DNA from: Melanocharis versteri
Taxonomy: Eukaryota > Chordata > Aves > Passeriformes > Melanocharitidae
Assembly: GCA_013397845.1 (NCBI GenBank)
Contig: VZTG01010069.1
Location: 734,602-798,601, forward strand
Reading direction: 5' to 3'
DNA: 64,000 nt
A model generated the notes under the pieces. It was given only the letters and a program-made list of their open reading frames with translations, made no database searches and had not been told where the DNA came from. The position numbers were made by a program, and so were the translations under genes. This document shows, piece after piece, positions 13,669 through 25,674 of the stretch; positions within the stretch are counted from its first letter, which is position 1, and each line of letters opens with the position of its first letter.

Positions 13669-16101
13669 CAACCTCGTATTTTTCACTAAATGAAGCCACA
13701 AAAAAGGAGGACGTTTTTAAGCCTGAATGGCTTTACTTTACTATACACCATTGTTTATAACTCTGAATATAATTTTTGTTCCTAACTATTTTTCTGTCCT
13801 GTGCAGTACAATGTGAAATTGAATGAAAAGAATCTGATTGTTAATCCAGGAGACTCCTCCAAGCACTAACCAAATTTATACTGCTACTGCTGTGAAAAAT
13901 ACACAGGTACAGGGAAACTAACTGTACACTGGGAACCGCAGTATGAGATTTCCCTGCCCGATCTACAAATGACCCCTCCACTTACAGGATATATTTAAAA
14001 TCTTCATACTAAAACTGCAGTGTTCCATGGCTTATGAAAAGGATTTGAATTCGCAACTTCATTCAACAGTTTGTCCCAAATAAAAGCTACCCCAGCCAGG
14101 CAAAACTAACCCGAAAATATTTTCTTAGCATTCTAAGAACTTCTGCTAGTTTTCACAGATTTATAAAAGCATTTTTCACTGCATAAGTAATCTTAACAAT
14201 CATTTCCACAGATTAGGTCTAACAACCTGTGAATTTATTGCAGAAGGAATTTACTGCAAGGAATAATTAGTCTTCAGCACTGCTCATGCTTGTTCTCCGG
14301 CTGAAGACACCTTAAGACCATCTGGTTACTGCAAGATTTGGCACAGAAGAAACAAATCTTACTGAAGAGAATTATAGCTGATTTCAGAATAGCTGTTGTA
14401 CTACTACACACCATAAATAACAGTTGGGAAGACAGCAGAAAATTACCAACGTCTTTAATTGTTTTCTTTGTCAGCAGTGTGTACACATACACACTGACAC
14501 ACAAATACAGCCACGCAGACTTCAGCCCAACGCCTCGCAGGCTTGAAGTTAAACATGCAACTAATATTTGCAGGATTAATAGCTAAATTATTAAATTTTC
14601 AGGGGGAAAAAAAAAAAGTAAAGCATATTAACCAGCTATGCACAACAACACAGCGACACACGAGACTCTTTAAGTGATATTCTGAGATCAAGTTCTTTGT
14701 GTGAATACCTGAGTTTAATTCCTTCTTATAATTCAAGGCATATCCGCACACACCGTGGAGCTGAATACGGGGCTTATTGTTGGAGGGGGAGTTATCAACA
14801 ACATTTTTATTTCTCCCTAATGAAGCTTTTCTAATGGAACCTAAGACTGCCAAGGTTGTGAGGTATTTGAAACAGGAACCCGTTTCAAAAATTTCAGCCG
14901 AATAATGGTGATAAGATTAGCGAGTCATGGGAATCGAGTCTCCATGAACTATTTTAAAAGAAAATGAGCCGAGGGGAGTGGGCTAAACAAAGCAAAGCAA
15001 AACAAATCGATGAGTGTAAAACCAAAAGCATACACCACTTGTTATTTAGCCAAATGTTTTGACCTGTTGGTGGGTGAGTAGAAGAGGCACAAGAATTACG
15101 TGGCCGGTTTGACTCCGTAACTTCACGATTCAATTTTACACCATACGTTTAGATTTTTTTTTTTTTAATTAAGAGTTTTAAGTTAGAATAATTAAGTCAA
15201 GTTATCAGCTGCTGTACCATTTCAAGTGGATTTTCAAAACATGCTTCAAAAGTTTCTGGAATGTCTCCAAAGCTGTGAGTACTGATTATTTTCAAGGCAT
15301 TTGTACTGCAAGTCTTTCCTACTTGCTTGTGTTACATCTGAGGCGACACGATGCCTTCAATTTCAAAGTAAAAAATAAAAATTCTGCTTTATTAAGGAAT
15401 AGAAACCGTTTCTCCACATAAAAAAAGGATGATAAGAAAGAATTTATCCTGTCTGAAGCAGCAAGTAACAAAACAATGCAACGCTAAATGTATGAAACAA
15501 TCTAAGAAGCATAAGTTTAGACAGAGCACTACTAGTTTAAATGTATGTCATCTTTTGTGGACCACACTGCCCTAATACACACAGATGTGGACTAGCATGA
15601 AGAATTTAGACAGATTTTCTCAATAAATTGGGGGAGACGAAGGGGAGGGACCCTTCCACGGATGGCATTGCAGAGATAAGAAATTCTCAGTAAATTAATA
15701 AAGTCCACAAGAGAGACCAAACAATAAACCATTCCTGCCACTGCCTTTAACAGCACTCAGGGATGTGTGAATTTGATACTGCGCCGAACAAAATTTCTGT
15801 TAATATTTGATATACACCAATAAATTGTTTATTGCTTCACTGCATGTATTTTAGCAATCACAACTTTATACAACAGAATACACCACTATTTGAGATGTCT
15901 GAACAACAGTAGCCGTACACCACGAATAATTTCCTTCAGAGGCCATTCACCGGGCTCAAGCACAATTTACCACTCAGAAAAGTTTACTTAAACTGCATAA
16001 ATCACACACAAGTTTTCCTCACAGAGGCAGCCGCGGGAAAGCGCAGCGGCTCATTCTGTTTAAACGCACGCTTCAGCCTTTAAAACCATTAATAAGCGGG
16101 G

Positions 16102-16136
16102 CTCGCCTGACGGCGAGACCGAAGCGCACGCTGCGC
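16102..16136. promoter_or_regulatory. Two adjacent dyads in the CpG island, one NRF1-like
   Basis: CTCGCC at 16102-16107 is the exact reverse complement of GGCGAG at 16112-16117, with spacer TGAC. Immediately beyond, GCGCA at 16124-16128 pairs with TGCGC at 16132-16136, with spacer CGC. The second dyad resembles the GCGCA/TGCGC palindrome bound by NRF1 in CpG-island promoters, but its spacer is longer than the usual two-base arrangement. Factor binding is inferred from motif resemblance only. Confidence 0.3.
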
Positions 16137-16246
16137 AGCAATTAACTCCCCGCGCTAATTCTCGGCCGCCGCTCCGCGCGCGGGACCCCCGGCGCTGCCC
16201 CGGAGCCGCTCCGCGCCCGCGCTCCCCGCGCTCCGCCGCACCGGCC

Positions 16247-16320
16247 NNNNNNNNNNNNNNNNNNNNNNNNNNNNNNNNNNNNNNNNNNNNNNNNNNNNNN
16301 NNNNNNNNNNNNNNNNNNNN
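16247..16320. other. Assembly gap (74 N)
   Basis: Seventy-four unresolved bases lie at the most GC-rich point of the CpG island. Gaps here are common in bird short-read assemblies because GC-extreme promoters and first exons are under-sequenced. The 74-base length may be an estimate, so ORFs spanning it are unreliable. Confidence 0.99.
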
Positions 16321-16454
16321 GAGCCTCCCGTGGCTCCCGGGGCCGCCCGGCAGCCCCCCGCTGCTGTCACGGAGCTGCCCGCGCCCCCCGGGCCGCAGGG
16401 AGCGCGGAGCCGCCGGGCGCGGACGCGGGCAGGGCAGCGCTCTCACCGGCGGCA

Positions 16455-16463
16455 GGTACGCGC
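16455..16463 (+). other. Candidate 5' splice site of a rightward first exon
   Basis: The sequence GGCAG followed by GTACGC near the right edge of the CpG island fits a plus-strand donor, with the intron starting at 16456. Nearby, the minus strand has CCGCCG followed by GTGAGAG, so an exon would end at 16447 if transcription ran leftward from further right. Both resemble the donor consensus; at most one may be used. Upstream coding sequence cannot be judged because of the gap. Confidence 0.25.
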
Positions 16464-16689
16464 TGGCCGCGCTTGCTCCCGCCCGCGGCTACGGGTTTGT
16501 GTTGGTGCTGTCAGCGTTCATCGAGCTGCAAGTCCTTGAAAGAAATTCGTCGTGTAGAGCTTGGACCCTTGGATACTATGTGAATAGCATCTTGCCTCTG
16601 TTTCCATGAAAACAGTAACTTTCACTACAGTCCTTGTGTTACAGATCTCTAGTGACGATTTTTAAATATCAGTTTAAAAGGAAGGGGTT

Positions 16690-17491
16690 TTGTTGACATC
16701 TGTTTTGGCTTACACGCACGGTGCCACAGAGCCGTGGGTCCTGCAGACCTGCAGGAACAGCATCGCTCGCACAAGCCACCTTTCTGCACTCAGAGCATCA
16801 CACAGCCCTCGGCTGCCCAGAGGGCGAAAGCCTGACCATAGTTCCCACCACCTCAAGGGACACAGAATGGATTTGTGGCCATGCAGAGGTGCTGTCCCAT
16901 CTCCCATGTCAGCACGAAACCAGAGGCAGTCTGGCATGTGCCCCTCGTGCTCCTGCCTGGTGTGCTGGATGCCTCAGTCAGGCACCTCAGCTGCTTGTTT
17001 GCACATCCAGGAGAGGGGCGACAGGCACCTCCAGACGGTTTATGCTGGGAGGATGGGGCTGGGACATCCCACCGCATGCACCTTCCCTGAATCTCCTAGT
17101 GCTGTACACCCCGCAAACAGCTTCCCCTTGCCCCAGCTGGCCTCGTCCCCGCTCAGGTACCGCACAGCTGCCCCTTTCCGCCGGCATACCTGCTCACTGG
17201 GAATGCAGCCTGGCCACAGCAGCATTGGGGTGTTTCATTTCCACACCCTGCTCTTCCTCCTTATTCCCCCTTCTCACCAGTGTGGGACAGACCGCAGCTC
17301 TCCAGTTCTGTCTTTCCAGCACTGGGGAGGCATTGCAGGAGACCTGCAATTCCTTGTCCCGACGGCTTTTATTACACCTAGCCCTTTCCTCAGGAAGGAG
17401 ATATCCCATGAACCGCAGTGGAAAAGCCAAAGGAGCACAAAGGGTGTTGAGTTCAAGGTTTGAACAAGCTGCAGCCCACTCATGGATTTAA
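16690..17491 (+). other. Stop-poor stretch with two overlapping long ORFs, unassigned
   Basis: Two plus-strand frames stay open together for about 770 bases: 257 codons from 16690 and 256 codons from 16721. Several minus-strand frames of 60-78 codons lie beneath them. The predicted proteins are rich in Ser, Pro, His, Cys and Arg. They have no signal peptide, domain or repeat that I recognise. The stretch begins about 170 bases beyond the CpG island, on the side where rightward transcription is proposed. It could be a lineage-specific exon, part of a long non-coding RNA, or simply a C-rich segment in which stops are rare. I favour the last because neither frame looks conserved or preferred. 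Confidence 0.3.
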
Positions 17492-20400
17492 CTCAAAATT
17501 TTGACAATGGAACAAAAACATCATTGCGACGAGACAGCTGTTTTTACTATCAAAATCTCTCAGATCAGTTTGACTGCAAAGTGTGTTCCTACAATCCGAA
17601 GGAGACAAAGCTCCCAGCATCAGTTTGGAGCTGGCAGGCTTCCTAGCATGAGCTACCTCCCGCCAGCCTAGAAAAACCAAAGCTCTTTCAGTTGTTATTC
17701 CCCATCAGTTCTCGGCACTAACCCCCTGATTTCCCCATGGATTATCTGCAGTTCTGAGTTTACGCTGCTCTCACATTAAACTCTGAGCAATCACTGGCTG
17801 GGGGAACTTCCTTGCTGCCTTTCTCACCTGTAATTGTGGTTCTGGTGAGGAGTCTCTTTAGTGCAAGTAAGTCCTTGGATCCATCTTGAAAACAAATTTT
17901 TTCCTTCCTCCCCCTGCCGTGCCCAAAAGCCTGATTGCCACATTAGCTCCTTTTGAAGCTGGTTTTAACAAGTAAATTCATATCTAAAAATGCCTTGCTT
18001 GCAAAATTCTCCCGACCCCTGATTTCACAACATATTTGAATATATGCTTAGTTTTATGCATGTGAATAGGCCTACAACAATCAATACAATTATTTACCTA
18101 AGTGCTTAAAGTCAGGCAGGTATTTAAGAATTAGTATTGTTTGTGGTAATGCCACGGCAAGTCAGGCAGGGACCAGGACCTCATTGTTTGTTCAGCACCC
18201 TGCACACAAAAAGACACTCCTTGTCCCTTTCAATATAAGTAATTTTTGTAAGTTGTGAATCAGTGCCAGAAACACCTTTCTTGAGCTGGTGAGTAAACAT
18301 TATTTGTCTACTCTCATATCCTTCTTATTTACCAAAAACGTTGTATGCAATATTTAGAAAAGTAATAAAGGCACAGTGGGAAAAGAGTGGGCAAAGAGGA
18401 AGATAAAGGATATTTTTCCAGTTAGGAATTTGAAGTATTTTCATCATTGTTAGTATCCAGGAAAATACCTGTAGATCTTAAAAGCTACTTAGAAAGGCAT
18501 GGGAATTATATGGCTTCTGCCCCATCGGTGAGACTGGGCATTGGGATGCATGGGTCGGAGAGCTGCGTGGGGTACAGGCTGCAAGATGAGAGAGAAGGAG
18601 CCAGTCCTCATAGTTGGCTTGATAAAAATCTCTATTTCGTCAAGCTGGGGCATCATCAGCCATTTAATGCCAGGGATTTCTCAGAGCTGTGGAATTTTTT
18701 TCAGTCAAAAACCAAGGCAGGTTTAGAAGGGGATTTGCTTGACTTGTTACTCTGTGCTCATTCCCATAAACTCAAAGACTAAATGGAAAGGGTGCAGAGA
18801 GCTCCACATGTTCACTAAATGGAAATGCTCCTAATCCTTGGGCTGGGTGCCAGTGTCCTGCACAGATTTAAGAGATAAAGGTTCTCCCTGGGCACCTGAG
18901 CAGCCTTTACCCTGTCCTTGGGGAGCATGGGGAGCTGTCTCCTGAGCCATCAGTTCTGCCAGAGCCTTTATCCCATAGTGTGGGAGAGCCACGCCTCAGC
19001 TTCTCTGAGGAGAAGGTGAAGAGCTGAATCCCGAACTTTAGTTACTGTGGAATTTGTATTTCCCATGAGGAAATATTACCAGTTTCTGCTGTTGAACTCA
19101 TTGTCAAAATGAAGAGAGCCACATCAGTGCAAACAACTGATTCTGTTTTTAAAACCAAGAAATGAGCCAGTATTGAACTTCAGCATCCTCCCTGACAATT
19201 AAGATGTGATGTCACCCTCTGTCACAAACCAAGGTGAGAAGTCCTCAAAAAGGATACAGAGGATTTTTTGGGGTACTGAATATGGTTCACCCTGAGCATA
19301 GAAACACCCCAAGTCAGAAATCGCTTTACGAAGTGTAAGAATTTAAAAGTAATGCATTTTGGGCTCTTCCTAATTGTTCTCTGGCCCTTGGATTCGTGTT
19401 TTCAATTTCTCTTTGCAACCACAATGCTGAGTAACTTAGTTGTCTTCTAAAATTAAAACTGAGAATCTCACATTTTCATGTTTTCACATGATGCCAGAGC
19501 TCAGGCTTTGTGGGGAAAAAAAACAAAAACAAACCCCAAACACCCCAACCCTCACATTTTAGAAGACTTTCAACAAAATTGCGAAAGTTGGCAACCATAA
19601 TGTTTCCTAACACAATATTTTGTGGATTCCAGTGAAATTTCATTCTCAAGGCTAATGGTTGCTTTCTCTCTGGTAAATGCCCTGAATTGCTGCTGCTGTT
19701 ATTGTTAGAACATTGTTAATTTATGCAGCATTTTAAAAACAGAGGAGAGGTACTCTGTCCTCAAGTAATTAGAAGATAAATAACACAATCTAGAGACAAT
19801 TTTAAATTTCTTTGCTGTGCAGCTAAACAGAATTATGTAAAAATGACCTATTTCACATATTGGTGCTCAGCCCTGCAAGATACCAAGGGTCTGATTCTGG
19901 AAATACTTTAAATATATTTAATTTGAATACCACCAAACTGCCCCCAGTGCAATAAAGCATTTCATATGGGACTATGCCATCCGAGGGGACTTAACTGTGC
20001 TATATTTGGTTGCATTTTTGGTGCTAAAAGGCTCTGCTCCTTGTAGGATGGATTCTTCTGCAGATAACAAGAGCTGTGTCAGGATCTGAGTGCTAACATC
20101 TCACATTCAGAACCAGAGCCATCAGTTCTGAGATTATTCTTAAATTTTCTAAGAACTCTTTGTTTGCAGAGTCGCAGGCCACAACATTAAACACATTTTA
20201 TCTCAGTCTTTGGTACTGATGATAAGCCAATATGTGTTGTTTAGCCTATTTCATCAACATTCAGAACATTTGTAACTGATAAACAAAGTGCATGTTAGCT
20301 ATTAAAGCTCAAAATTAGGCAGGCAGTAAAAAGTAATCTGAGAGCAGGACTGTAGCTACTGATACTATTGAAGCTGGTCTTAAAACATATGGTTTCCAAC

Positions 20401-23400
20401 CATTGACACAATGCACAAAAATAAAACCCTGCAACTGAGGAGTGCCTGATCTATTCACCACTAAATGATCAAATATGCCTGTTTGTTTTTTAGTTTTATG
20501 TCCCCTTCCTTTTTCTGGTTTTCAAAAGTAGAAGCTTGCTATTTAATATTAGCTGAAGATTTGGCCCTTTATACCGGCTGCAGACGGGCTTCATTAATCA
20601 ATTTCCACTACTGGATTGAAATGAAAAAAACCAGAATTTTTTCCTTTTTTTTTTTTTAAATGCTCTCCCACTATTTTGCTTGGAATTTCTCCTGTAGAAA
20701 CAGCAGATCACTCTACTCCATCCTTCCTGTTTCCTCATGCTTTAGCAGAAAAATGTTTTGTACTATGCAGACAATGCAATTCCACAAATAAAATATCCAT
20801 TGACAGAAAAGGTATAATTTGTTTCAGACTGGGATCCTGCCACTCTTACTGCAGCCATCTCTAACAATAGGAGTAAACTAAATTTCATCTTTGAGCACAG
20901 CTGCATAACAATTAGTTTGCATAGAAATGTATTAAAATGAAAAATAAGTAGTATGACCATTTTGGTCTTTTTCTTCATGAGCTTTTTTTCAAGACCTCTT
21001 TTAATACCATAATGTGAGACTAAAATTCTTGTGCTGTGCTGCCTGCATGGAGCATTATATGCAAATACTTGGTTCCTGCTGACTCACTTTGCCACATGCA
21101 GTTATGAACCCAGGTCTGGATATGGGAAATGCCGTGGCTCTGCTGGTGGAAGGAATGATGGTCTGCAGGAGAGATTTGAAAACCTGACACTGAGCTAAAG
21201 CAATATTTTAAAGTTAAGGTTTGATGTTATTTCAATTACCAGCAATAAAAAAAAAATCACTAGGAAGAATTTGGACGTTGATCCATTTGGAGAGGAGGTG
21301 CAGGATTGGGTGGATTTTTTTACACTAGAGCAGAGCTGAGAAATGACCAGTTTTCAGTTCTAATCAATACGTGCATCAAAAGTCAGATTAATAAAACCTA
21401 TATTAACTTCTAATAAAAGCACATTCTCTTTGAAACTAGTATGTATTGGTGATCCAAAAGGAAGACACATGGTCCACTCCCGTGGCTGTGAGTGAAAACG
21501 GAAGGGATTTGTGCCGTTCTTTTCTCATGGGTCCTTGGCTTTTAAAAATCTCTTTCTTTACACTTCAGGTGAAACATTTTGTAGATATCAGCTTCCTCCT
21601 CAGGGAAGACTTATGAATTCCATAGGCTGGCAAACCTACTCATGAGCTACAACTTCTGGCTCTGTTTCATTATGACTGGAGCCGTGTGCATGAGGCAAAA
21701 CATAATTTGGGGCTGTCACTGAAGTTGCCTCTGACCCGTATAAAGTTGTATCTCTCTCTAGGCGGCTGATGTTTCAGCAAGCCAAAAAAAGCTGAATTTT
21801 GGGTGGGCTCCAAATTAGGCACTGGTTGGCTTTTGATGCAACAGCATCAAAGTGCCCTGGCTGTGGCTGCAGCAGCAACTCAGCAGCATTGCTGGTACAG
21901 AGAGCCTGAGTAATCTCCCAGAAATCTTTCATTTCATTTATCTTGTACAATTGCAAGTAATTTGAAAGTTCATTCACACAGGAATCAAAAGCCATTCTTC
22001 CTCCAGCTTTACGTAGGATTTTGACTGCAAGGAAGGGTTTGATTTTAGGAATCTGAGTGCAAGCACTCCAAAACTTTTTAGCACGCCTGTCCTAGTGGGA
22101 ATGAGTCTCATTATTATGTACATTAAAATTGATAATCAAAGACAAATGCTTCAGTCTGTTATTTTAAACTTGGAGAATGTTTACCCAAATTCTATCTACT
22201 TTCATTCAGGAATTCTCATCTGGCTTTCTAAACTGTTCTCTATCTTTAAAGAACGTTTCTTTAAGTCACATTATACTTGATGGAAAAGTAGGGACAAATT
22301 CAGTTGTACTTTGAGTGTAATTTAACTGCACCATAGAAACAGGCTTTCAAACCTTTCATCGAACTGATTTACGAGCGGAACTAAGGTTTGCTTAGTACAA
22401 CATTTTCACAGTAAGAGTTACATTCCCACAAAAGGGAATGCTGTCAGGTAGAATGACCATGAGTCAATTCTGCCAAACCAATTGCTTTGTTCAGATAAGC
22501 CAATCTGGCTGCCGCAAAACTTTAATTAGAAATTTAACACAATATTTTAAAAATTGCTCCAAACCACGGCTGTTAAGTATTTTGAAACAATCTGAGAATA
22601 CAATAGATGCCTAAGAGCATTTTGCCAGTTTCCCATCATTAATAGTCATTGGATTTTTAAATTTGTTTTACAAACTAATGAAAGGGCAGATGCTGGAAGA
22701 GCTGGAAAGTACCAAAGGAGATGTGCTTCCAGAGTGCAAGTTATAATGCATTTAGTACTGCATGGAATTGCAAACTGTAAAGATCCACCCCAAATTAAAA
22801 GAGTAAGTGCTCTTTCCTAACTCCTATGCAAATACAGTGAAATCCAAGAAAATCAGATCTAGTCAGTCAGTGCTAGGAAATCACTAATAGTGTGTTCTCC
22901 ATTTTTTGGTCAAGCATGCAATAATTCCCTTCCTGTTTATTATGACAGAGATCATTTGCGTCTTGCTAATCCATATTACAGGCAGGAATAAGCCCCATCC
23001 TCAATCTGTGAGGCCAAGAGCTCCATGCACCCTTCCAATAACTCATTGGTCACCCTTTAAGAGTGCAAAGCAAGGAAATCAATGTGATTTATAGTTTTGG
23101 GAGCAATTCTCTGCAGATCAATTTACCTAGGATAATTCTTTTAAAAACGGACTCTGGTAAAATGTTTCCTTTTCTTTCTGTGCTCAAGAAGATAATTGGA
23201 CTAAAATGTTCCCTTATGCTCCAAAAATGTGACTTTGCATGATCTAATTTTTACTTTGTTTTTGTTTAAGCCTACGTGCCCCTTCTGCACTAGTGCAGAG
23301 GAGCAGCACTTCATGTGCTTCCTTGGCAGAGAGGAGACAGGCAACCCTCTGCCCTACACCCAGGAGATTCACTCCTCTGCTCGGCTGTGAGCAGAGAAAC

Positions 23401-24080
23401 TTTCAAAAAGAAGTTATCCTGAATTGTGGGAGGTATTATGATAAGATCTCCATCTGGCTTGCAGCAATTTGAGTACTTCTACCGCCTTGTTTATACCATT
23501 TGAAATATCTAATGAATACAATATGCTGTCCCCAAAATAATATTGCATATAAGGCCGGTAAATTTAGAGTTGGAAGTTTCAGAGAAGAACTTGGCACATT
23601 ACCTCTCTGTAAACATTAGCTGAGGGTTCCTTGAAATGCTTTCCCAAGCTTCTCTTGCACCCAACAAGACGACAGGGGAGTACAGGTAGCCAGGATGAAG
23701 TGCCAATCCAGTGGACAAGCTTCCTCTTGTTCCGCTGTATTTGGTAGATGTTTTCCCACATCTAACAACTGTTCACTTAAATGTTATGTTTTTTAGGGAG
23801 CAGCAAGTGCCAATGGATTCCTGAGGGAAGGTGGCCCAGGAAGCACGTGCGGCTGCAGCACACCAGTGATGGGTGCCAGCAGTGGGGCACATTAAAAACC
23901 CCAGAAACGAGGAGCAGTGAACCAGGGCCCATCCAGGGAGCCCACTCAGGTGGGGGCAGAAGGGGGCAAAGAGGAGAGCAGAGATAAACCACCCCCAGCA
24001 CAGGGCCAAAGCTCACCAGGGGTCCAGGCTGGACACACAGACACCTCCAGCCTAGACAGGGGCTGAGCTTAAACAGAGCT
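17492..24080. other. Non-coding stretch right of the CpG island, no gene recognised
   Basis: The stretch is AT-rich with short open frames only. The longest (18447-18782, plus, 111 codons) has no recognisable domain and no convincing splice context. It contains a 13-base T run at 20645-20657 and an A/C-rich tract at 19515-19554. It is probably first intron of a rightward unit or intergenic DNA. Confidence 0.5.
19515..19554 (+). repeat. A/C low-complexity tract
   Basis: A runs separated by C, then CCCC/CCAACC blocks. Its A/C orientation is the opposite of most tracts on this side of the CpG island, so it is evidence against a perfect orientation rule. Confidence 0.75.
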
Positions 24081-24640
24081 CCTGGGCCATGGGCAGGGGC
24101 TGTGGGTGGGGGCTCGGGTGAGGCTGCCCAGAGCAGTTAAGCACTCAATACATCCAGGGCGCTGCCGATATCTGGAAATAACTGTGCTCCAAATAAATCT
24201 ATTTGTTTGCTCGAGTTTGGTGTGGGGCATGAGCAAACAGGCCGGGATAAACAGGGCGCCAGCCGGCAGCTTGGGCTGGAGTCCAGGCCTTCCCAGGGAG
24301 GTTCTTGTGCAGCTGCAGCGCGGGCCGGGCAGAGCTGGGGCCGGGTGTGTGGCAGGGGAGTCGGTGGTGGCCAGCAGAGTGCCCACGGTGACCTGGGGGA
24401 CAAGGTATTATCATTGCCCTGCAGCCACCTGTCTCCGGCCACCAGCGGTTTTCTGGGCCTCACCGGGTTCTGTTGTTAACGTGACTCTGCCAGCTCTTGG
24501 CATCGATGAAACTGCCTCTCAGGCTTGTGCTCATGGCAAGGGCTGTGCCCAACGGGGGCAGGAACAGGGGAGGCTCAGATGGAGGAAGTTGTTCCATGCA
24601 GTTTTTGAGCCTCTTTCTGCTGCAGGCAGCCTGTGAGAAG
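23950..24640. other. GC-rich patch with overlapping ORFs, unassigned
   Basis: A local rise in G and C yields open frames of 176 and 90 codons on plus and 108, 105 and 71 codons on minus. The frames overlap and none is recognisable. CpG density is clearly lower than in the island at 16 kb. It includes the G-run cluster at 24084-24118. I cannot support a gene here. Confidence 0.4.
24084..24118 (+). other. Predicted G-quadruplex-forming sequence
   Basis: Six runs of three or more G occur within 35 bases: GGG 24084-24086, GGG 24091-24093, GGGG 24096-24099, GGG 24104-24106, GGGGG 24108-24112 and GGG 24116-24118. Every loop is four bases or shorter. This easily meets the standard four-run, short-loop rule, with two runs to spare. 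Whether it folds, or regulates anything, is unknown. Confidence 0.7.
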
Positions 24641-25207
24641 ACACAACTTGTTTTTCTCCTAAACGAGTTGATGTCTCTTTAGAGCACTGAGTCGGATGGA
24701 TCATTTTCCTCCTGCATTGTGAGGGATCCACATTGCTCTCTTAGAACACGTTTAAAGAAAATAATAGGTATTTATATATATTTATGGTCACTTATTTTGT
24801 TTTTTTGCCTTTATAAACTGATGGGAAATAATATCTTGGTTTGGGAGAAAATGATTTTGCCACCAGGCTTCATGAGCCTCTCTTCATTCATTTCAAACAT
24901 TGCCCATTTTAACATTAACTTCCAGAGGCGCCGTATGCTGGTACAATACAGATCAGAAATATTGAGTGCATTACAAGTAGCAGGTTACACTTCAAAACAC
25001 TTGGTTCACAGTGTTTGAGACCATTAATCATATTTATTATTCCAAAGGACTGAAAGGGCTTAGAAACTTTGCCTAGGAAGCAGTATAGATTCTGAACAGC
25101 TGCACTACGACTCCTGCTCACATTAGGTTTTGGACAGACCATTGATTTTCAGTAAATGCTCTTGGCGGCCAGGAAGTGCTGAAACTGGCAAACTTTCTCT
25201 CACAAAC

Positions 25208-25227
25208 TTTTTTTTTTTTTTTTTTTT
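25208..25227 (-). repeat. Twenty-base T homopolymer (poly-A on minus)
   Basis: Twenty consecutive T, the longest homopolymer noticed in the window. On the minus strand it is A20 and could in principle be the tail of a retroposed copy lying to its right, but no recognisable parent sequence or target-site duplication was seen. A second 12-base T run is at 25394-25405. Confidence 0.9.
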
Positions 25228-25674
25228 GCTTCTGTTATGAAAAACATGCTGGTTATTCTGATTTAGATCATCAGTATGGCTCTGATTTACCACTACATCA
25301 CACCCTCATAAAACTGGAGTATCAAGGGACCTTAGTTACAGGCCAGACAAAATCAAATCCACTGCAGGGAGCATACATACAATTTTTGCAAGATTTTTTT
25401 TTTTTGGTCTGTGTTAATAGGCACTGTATATGTAAACTCTTGCATATGTCTTCTCTTTGTTGTTATGACAATTGTTAGCGAGGAAGATACCCAGTAGAAT
25501 TGGGCTGTGTGTGAATTCAGACTTTCAGAATAGACTGGAAAACATTGCACTTAGAGAAAAAGTAGCACACCCACAAACTAACAACAAGGTATTATCATTA
25601 CCCATGCAATTGTGACTGCACTAAAATGACATTTGATTTGGTCTCTTTATATTTTTGCATACTTTGTTCTGCAG

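Larger units (their letters stand above)
10315..16019. other. AT-rich non-coding stretch left of the CpG island
   Basis: No gene is recognised. The + strand is rich in A and often in C, with A-dominated low-complexity tracts at 11067-11157 and 13617-13668. Open frames at 12225-12777 (143 codons plus, 153 codons minus) overlap on opposite strands in a C-rich segment and have no recognisable domain. If a leftward transcript starts in the CpG island, this would be the 5' part of its first intron. I see no convincing exon on the minus strand. Confidence 0.5.
16020..16525. promoter_or_regulatory. CpG island, probable promoter (possibly bidirectional)
   Basis: Between about 16020 and 16525 the sequence is strongly GC-rich with dense CpG: roughly eleven CpG in the 60 bases from 16141. 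The flanks are AT-rich and CpG-poor. Unmethylated CpG islands of this size usually mark vertebrate promoters and first exons. No clear TATA box is placed within it. Possible donor sites occur on both strands, at 16455/16456 on plus and 16447/16446 on minus. The A/T bias of the flanks reverses across this point. The core is missing in an assembly gap, so the start sites and any initial coding exon cannot be read. The gene or genes served are not identifiable from this window. Confidence 0.85.

Noticed and set aside
14476..14500. Alternating GTGTACACATACACAC as a CA microsatellite
   Set aside because: Too short and irregular to be a true (CA)n repeat.
16060..16446. 128-codon minus ORF across the CpG island
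   Set aside because: It is translated through 74 unknown bases, so its continuity and frame are not real evidence.
24765..24790. TATTTATATATATTTATG as a promoter or origin element
   Set aside because: A simple AT-rich stretch with no supporting context.
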